NCBI RefSeq assembly: GCF_001552735.1
Contig: NZ_BCRT01000010.1
Span: 485,676-549,675 of the forward strand
Direction: 5' to 3'
Source: Sanguibacter suarezii NBRC 16159
GTDB lineage: Bacteria > Actinomycetota > Actinomycetes > Actinomycetales > Cellulomonadaceae
Length of the DNA stretch: 64,000 nt
Shown: piece after piece, positions 60,867 through 64,000 of the stretch
Position numbering within the stretch: position 1 is the first letter of the stretch
Layout: every line of letters begins with the position of its first letter
Translations under genes and position numbers: made by a program
The notes under the pieces: model-generated
What the model was told of the DNA's origin: nothing
Databases searched by the model: none
What the model saw: only the letters and a program-made list of their open reading frames with translations

Positions 60867-60869
60867 AAT
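60864..60869 (+). promoter_or_regulatory. Putative -10 element for relA
   Basis: TAGAAT overlaps the apt stop codon and lies 39 bp upstream of the relA GTG. Five of six bases match TATAAT. No good -35 is visible at 17 bases, so an extended or other sigma recognition would be needed. Confidence 0.35.
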
Positions 60870-60908
60870 CGCTTCCTTGGAGACAGTCCCGGACCCTAGG
60901 AGGCGCGC

Positions 60909-63254
60909 GTGAGCGAGACATCGGCCGCGTCAACGGAACCGCGACCTGGCACAGCGGGCGACGGCGGGCAGGGCAACCCTGCCACTCCGCCGCTGGGCAT
61001 CAGCTCGGCGAGCCGCGTCCGGTCCCGCCTGGTGCGCTTCGGTTCCCGGCACGCGGTGGGCACCCCCGCCCTCGAGCCGTTGCTCCGTGCTGTGCGGTCC
61101 AACCACCCCAAGGCCGACACGGCGATCATCGAGCGTGCCTACGTCACGGCGGAGAAGGCCCACCGCGGCCAGATGCGCAAGAGCGGTGACCCGTACATCA
61201 CGCACCCCGTGGCCGTCGCCACGATCCTGGCCGAGCTGGGGATGACCCCGCCGACCCTTGCGGCAGCGCTGCTGCACGACACCGTCGAGGACACCGACTA
61301 CTCCCTGGACCAGCTGCGCTCGGACTACGGCGACGAGATCGCCATGCTCGTGGACGGGGTGACCAAGCTCGACAAGGTCACCTACGGCGACGCCGCGCAG
61401 GCCGAGACCGTCCGCAAGATGGTCGTGGCGATGGCTCGCGACATCCGCGTGCTGGTCATCAAGCTCGCTGACCGCCTGCACAACGCCAGGACGTGGAAGT
61501 TCGTCCCGTCCAGCTCCGCCCAGCGCAAGGCCCGCGAGACGCTGGAGATCTACGCCCCCCTCGCGCACCGCCTGGGCATGAACACGATCAAGTGGGAGCT
61601 GGAGGACCTGTCCTTCCAGACCCTGTACCCCAAGGTCTACGACGAGATCGTCCACCTGGTCACCGAGCGCGCACCGGCCCGCGAGGAGTACCTGGCCCTG
61701 GTGCGCGAGCAGGTCTCGGCAGACCTGCGCTCGGCGAAGATCAAGGCCACCGTCACTGGCCGGCCCAAGCACTACTACTCGATCTACCAGAAGATGATCG
61801 TCCGCGGGCACGACTTCGCCGACATCTACGACCTGGTGGGCACCCGCGTCCTGGTGGACTCGGTGCGGGACTGCTACGCGGCGCTCGGCGCCCTGCACGC
61901 GCGATGGAACCCGGTCCCCGGCCGGTTCAAGGACTACATCGCGATGCCGAAGTTCAACATGTACCAGTCGTTGCACACGACGGTGATCGGCCCGGGCGGC
62001 AAGCCCGTGGAGATCCAGATCCGCACCCACGAGATGCACCGGCGGGCCGAGTACGGTGTCGCAGCGCACTGGAAGTACAAGGAAGCCGACAAGAGCGCCA
62101 AGCCGGGTGAGGACGGCGGCAACGACATGCAGTGGTTGCGCCAGCTCGTCGACTGGCAGCGTGAGACCGCCGACCCCTCGGAGTTCCTGGACTCCTTGCG
62201 CTTCGAGATCAGCGGCGGCGAGGTGTACGTCTTCACGCCCAAGGGGGACGTCGTCGCGCTGCCCTCCGGGTCCACCCCGGTCGACTTCGCCTACACGGTG
62301 CACACCGAGGTCGGTCACCGCACGATGGGCGCGCGCGTCAACGGACGCCTGGTCCCGCTCGACTCGGCGCTGGACAACGGCGACGTCGTCGACATCCTCA
62401 CCTCCAAGTCGGAGACCGCCGGGCCCAGCCGGGACTGGCTGAACTTCGTCAAGAGCCCCCGGGCCAAGAACAAGATCCGGCAGTGGTTCTCCAAGGAACG
62501 CCGCGAAGAGGCGATCGAGCAGGGCAAGGACGCCATCGCCAAGGCGATGCGCAAGCAGAACCTGCCGATCCAGCGGATCCTGTCCCACGAGTCGATGGTC
62601 ACCGTCGCGCACGAGATGCGCTTCGCCGACGTGTCCGCGCTCTACGCCGCGATCGGCGAGGGCCAGGTCTCTGCCGCGAGCGTCATCCACCGCCTGGTGC
62701 AGTCGATGGGCGGGGAGGAAGGCAACGCCGAGGACCTCGCCGAGACGGCTCGTCCCGGTCACGCCGCCCGCCGCCCGCGCACCGGTGACCCCGGCGTCAA
62801 GGTCAAGGGCGTCGACGACATCTGGGTCAAGCTCGCCAAGTGCTGCACCCCGGTGCCCGGCGACGACATCGTCGGGTTCATCACCCGTGGTCAGGGCGTC
62901 AGCGTGCACCGCACGGACTGCGCCAACTTCCAGGCCCTGAAGTCCCAGCCCGAGCGGATCGTCGAGGTCGAGTGGACCGTGGGCGGCAACGCCCTCTTCC
63001 TCGTCCAGATCCAGGTCGAGGCCCTCGACCGGTCACGGCTGCTCTCGGACGTCACCCGGGTGCTCTCCGACCACCACGTCAACATCCTCTCCGCGACCGT
63101 CTCGACGTCGACCGACCGGGTGGCGCTGTCCCGGTTCGTCTTCGAGATGGCCGAGCCCGCCCACCTGGCGACGGTGCTCGCCGCGGTGCGCAAGATCGAG
63201 GGCGTCTTCGACGTCTACCGCATCACCGGCTCCAAGCCCGACGCGCGCGTCTGA
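60909..63254 (+). CDS. relA: Bifunctional (p)ppGpp synthetase/hydrolase
   Basis: GTG at 60909 after TAGGAGG gives 781 residues. The HD hydrolase domain (about 65-200; [18 protein letters not shown]) retains its His-Asp and ED, so hydrolysis is likely. The synthetase domain spans about 250-380 ([40 protein letters not shown]). TGS (about 437-500) and a C-terminal ACT domain follow. It controls the stringent response. Its end overlaps a convergent gene. Confidence 0.98.
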   Translation: MSETSAASTEPRPGTAGDGGQGNPATPPLGISSASRVRSRLVRFGSRHAVGTPALEPLLRAVRSNHPKADTAIIERAYVTAEKAHRGQMRKSGDPYITHPVAVATILAELGMTPPTLAAALLHDTVEDTDYSLDQLRSDYGDEIAMLVDGVTKLDKVTYGDAAQAETVRKMVVAMARDIRVLVIKLADRLHNARTWKFVPSSSAQRKARETLEIYAPLAHRLGMNTIKWELEDLSFQTLYPKVYDEIVHLVTERAPAREEYLALVREQVSADLRSAKIKATVTGRPKHYYSIYQKMIVRGHDFADIYDLVGTRVLVDSVRDCYAALGALHARWNPVPGRFKDYIAMPKFNMYQSLHTTVIGPGGKPVEIQIRTHEMHRRAEYGVAAHWKYKEADKSAKPGEDGGNDMQWLRQLVDWQRETADPSEFLDSLRFEISGGEVYVFTPKGDVVALPSGSTPVDFAYTVHTEVGHRTMGARVNGRLVPLDSALDNGDVVDILTSKSETAGPSRDWLNFVKSPRAKNKIRQWFSKERREEAIEQGKDAIAKAMRKQNLPIQRILSHESMVTVAHEMRFADVSALYAAIGEGQVSAASVIHRLVQSMGGEEGNAEDLAETARPGHAARRPRTGDPGVKVKGVDDIWVKLAKCCTPVPGDDIVGFITRGQGVSVHRTDCANFQALKSQPERIVEVEWTVGGNALFLVQIQVEALDRSRLLSDVTRVLSDHHVNILSATVSTSTDRVALSRFVFEMAEPAHLATVLAAVRKIEGVFDVYRITGSKPDARV

Positions 63255-63870
63255 CCGCGAGCAGGCGGGCGCGTGCCGTCTCGGCCCCGCGCCAGCTGGC
63301 GACGAGGTCGAGACGGTGGAGCGCGTCGTCGACGTCCAGGCCGGCGTCCATCAGGTAGGCGAGGAGCTCTGCTGACTCCTGGTCCGGGTACCAGGTCGCC
63401 ACGTCCATGGCGGTGCGGGTCAGGGTGGTGACCGGCAGCGACCGGTCGCCTCCGGCGGCGACGGAGACGATCTCCCACCGCCGGACAGTCGCCTGACAGG
63501 CCTCGAGCCGCGCGGGGTCGCGCGGGCGGTGACCGCCGGGGGCGTAGAGCACGCAGACCCGAGGCCGGTGGCCTCGGCCCGTGTGCACCCACACCGCGCT
63601 CGCTCGCCCCACGACGGCGCCGGTAGGCACCAGGTGGGCCAGCGCCAGGGCGCGCAGCCCGGCGGTGACCGGCGTGCCCGGGGTCACCGCGAAACCGGGA
63701 CGGATCTCGACGATGTCCCCGTCGCGCAGCAGCGTCGCCCACGCCAGGGGAGAGGCGCCCAGGGCGGCTGGGGTGAACGGCGCCTGGACGGTCGGTGGGG
63801 GCCGGAGCAGATCGCGCAGGAGGGGCCGATCACCGGGCGCGGGTGCGGCGACGTGCAGAGGCGGTGTCAT
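63223..63870 (-). CDS. AbiEi-like protein of unknown function
   Basis: ATG at 63870 gives 215 residues. [20 protein letters not shown] and PGFAVTPG resemble the winged-helix start of AbiEi/DUF559-type proteins. [27 protein letters not shown] and the closing helices follow the same plan. No AbiEii toxin or nuclease domain is fused or adjacent. It overlaps the relA end by 32 bp in the opposite direction, as seen at some actinobacterial relA loci. Confidence 0.7.
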   Translation of the reverse strand: MTPPLHVAAPAPGDRPLLRDLLRPPPTVQAPFTPAALGASPLAWATLLRDGDIVEIRPGFAVTPGTPVTAGLRALALAHLVPTGAVVGRASAVWVHTGRGHRPRVCVLYAPGGHRPRDPARLEACQATVRRWEIVSVAAGGDRSLPVTTLTRTAMDVATWYPDQESAELLAYLMDAGLDVDDALHRLDLVASWRGAETARARLLAVRRARRAWSR

Positions 63871-64000
63871 CGTCCCACCGTCCCTTGCCAGGCCCACGGT
63901 TGGCTAGGGCCGACGCCGATCTGTGGAGGGGGAGTGGGCCGCGCACGACGGCCATCCTCGCGGACGACGAAGGGCGGGTGCGCATCCAGGATGCGCACCC

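Overview
The window is high-G+C DNA with tightly packed, often 4-base-overlapping genes and frequent GTG starts. It carries phosphatidylinositol mannoside (PIM) synthesis genes. The block thrS - HIT - pgsA - patA - pimA - pdxS - pdxT - yebC - ruvCAB - yajC - secD - secF - apt - relA follows the gene order known from Mycobacterium and other Actinomycetota. Gene content (CYTH-CHAD, DUF4383, DUF1269, DUF7144, CU044_5270-like proteins) suggests an actinomycete of the Micrococcales, perhaps near Cellulomonas or Sanguibacter. That genus-level placement is inference.

Left end (1-4.6 kb): a partial HxlR regulator, a CYTH-CHAD protein, a broken HAD hydrolase, a heliorhodopsin with its retinal lysine and counter-ion glutamate, an unknown protein, and a response-regulator remnant. 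Several genes here are decayed.

4.74-14.58 kb is an integrative element at the 3' end of tRNA-Val(GAC). A perfect 51-bp direct repeat of the tRNA 3' half bounds it, inside a longer imperfect repeat. Each junction has an inward pair of TAGGGGTA octamers that look like integrase arm sites. The element carries a tyrosine recombinase, an HTH-nuclease gene with a G-run frameshift, an AbiEi/AbiEii toxin-antitoxin pair with a palindromic operator, a GNAT enzyme, a secreted beta-domain protein, and a translationally coupled cassette: a Cys-rich secreted protein, an ABC ATPase and two multi-pass membrane proteins. A 40-codon ORF with a strong ribosome site precedes the cassette. This cassette is the best candidate here for an undescribed system.

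14.5-17.3 kb: tRNAs Val, Cys and Gly, then pabB-pabC and tRNA-Val(CAC). 17.3-28 kb: housekeeping and stress genes (NAD(P)H-binding reductase, DUF4383 protein, formaldehyde-dehydrogenase-like enzyme coupled to an SRPBCC-like protein, WS/DGAT acyltransferase, two-domain Usp, DUF1269 protein, glutamine amidotransferase, GyrI-like protein, DEAD helicase). 28.1-34.3 kb: an apparent peptide or amino-acid utilisation operon (MFS, M24 peptidase, APC permease with a 17-codon coupled leader ORF, small membrane protein, M20 peptidase). 34.3-36.9 kb: an FtsX-type ABC exporter and a TetR repressor with a clear multi-half-site operator. Then come a RutE-like nitroreductase, a large LuxR/LAL regulator, a DUF7144 protein, and an I36-like secreted protein with an ECF sigma factor and its probable anti-sigma partner.

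43.7-63.9 kb is the conserved core block: aminoacylation, Ap4A metabolism, PI/PIM lipids, vitamin B6, Holliday-junction processing, Sec export and (p)ppGpp. Five intrinsic terminators in the first 24 kb share nearly the same AGAGGCCG stem. All function calls come from reading motifs in the sequence. No database search was run.
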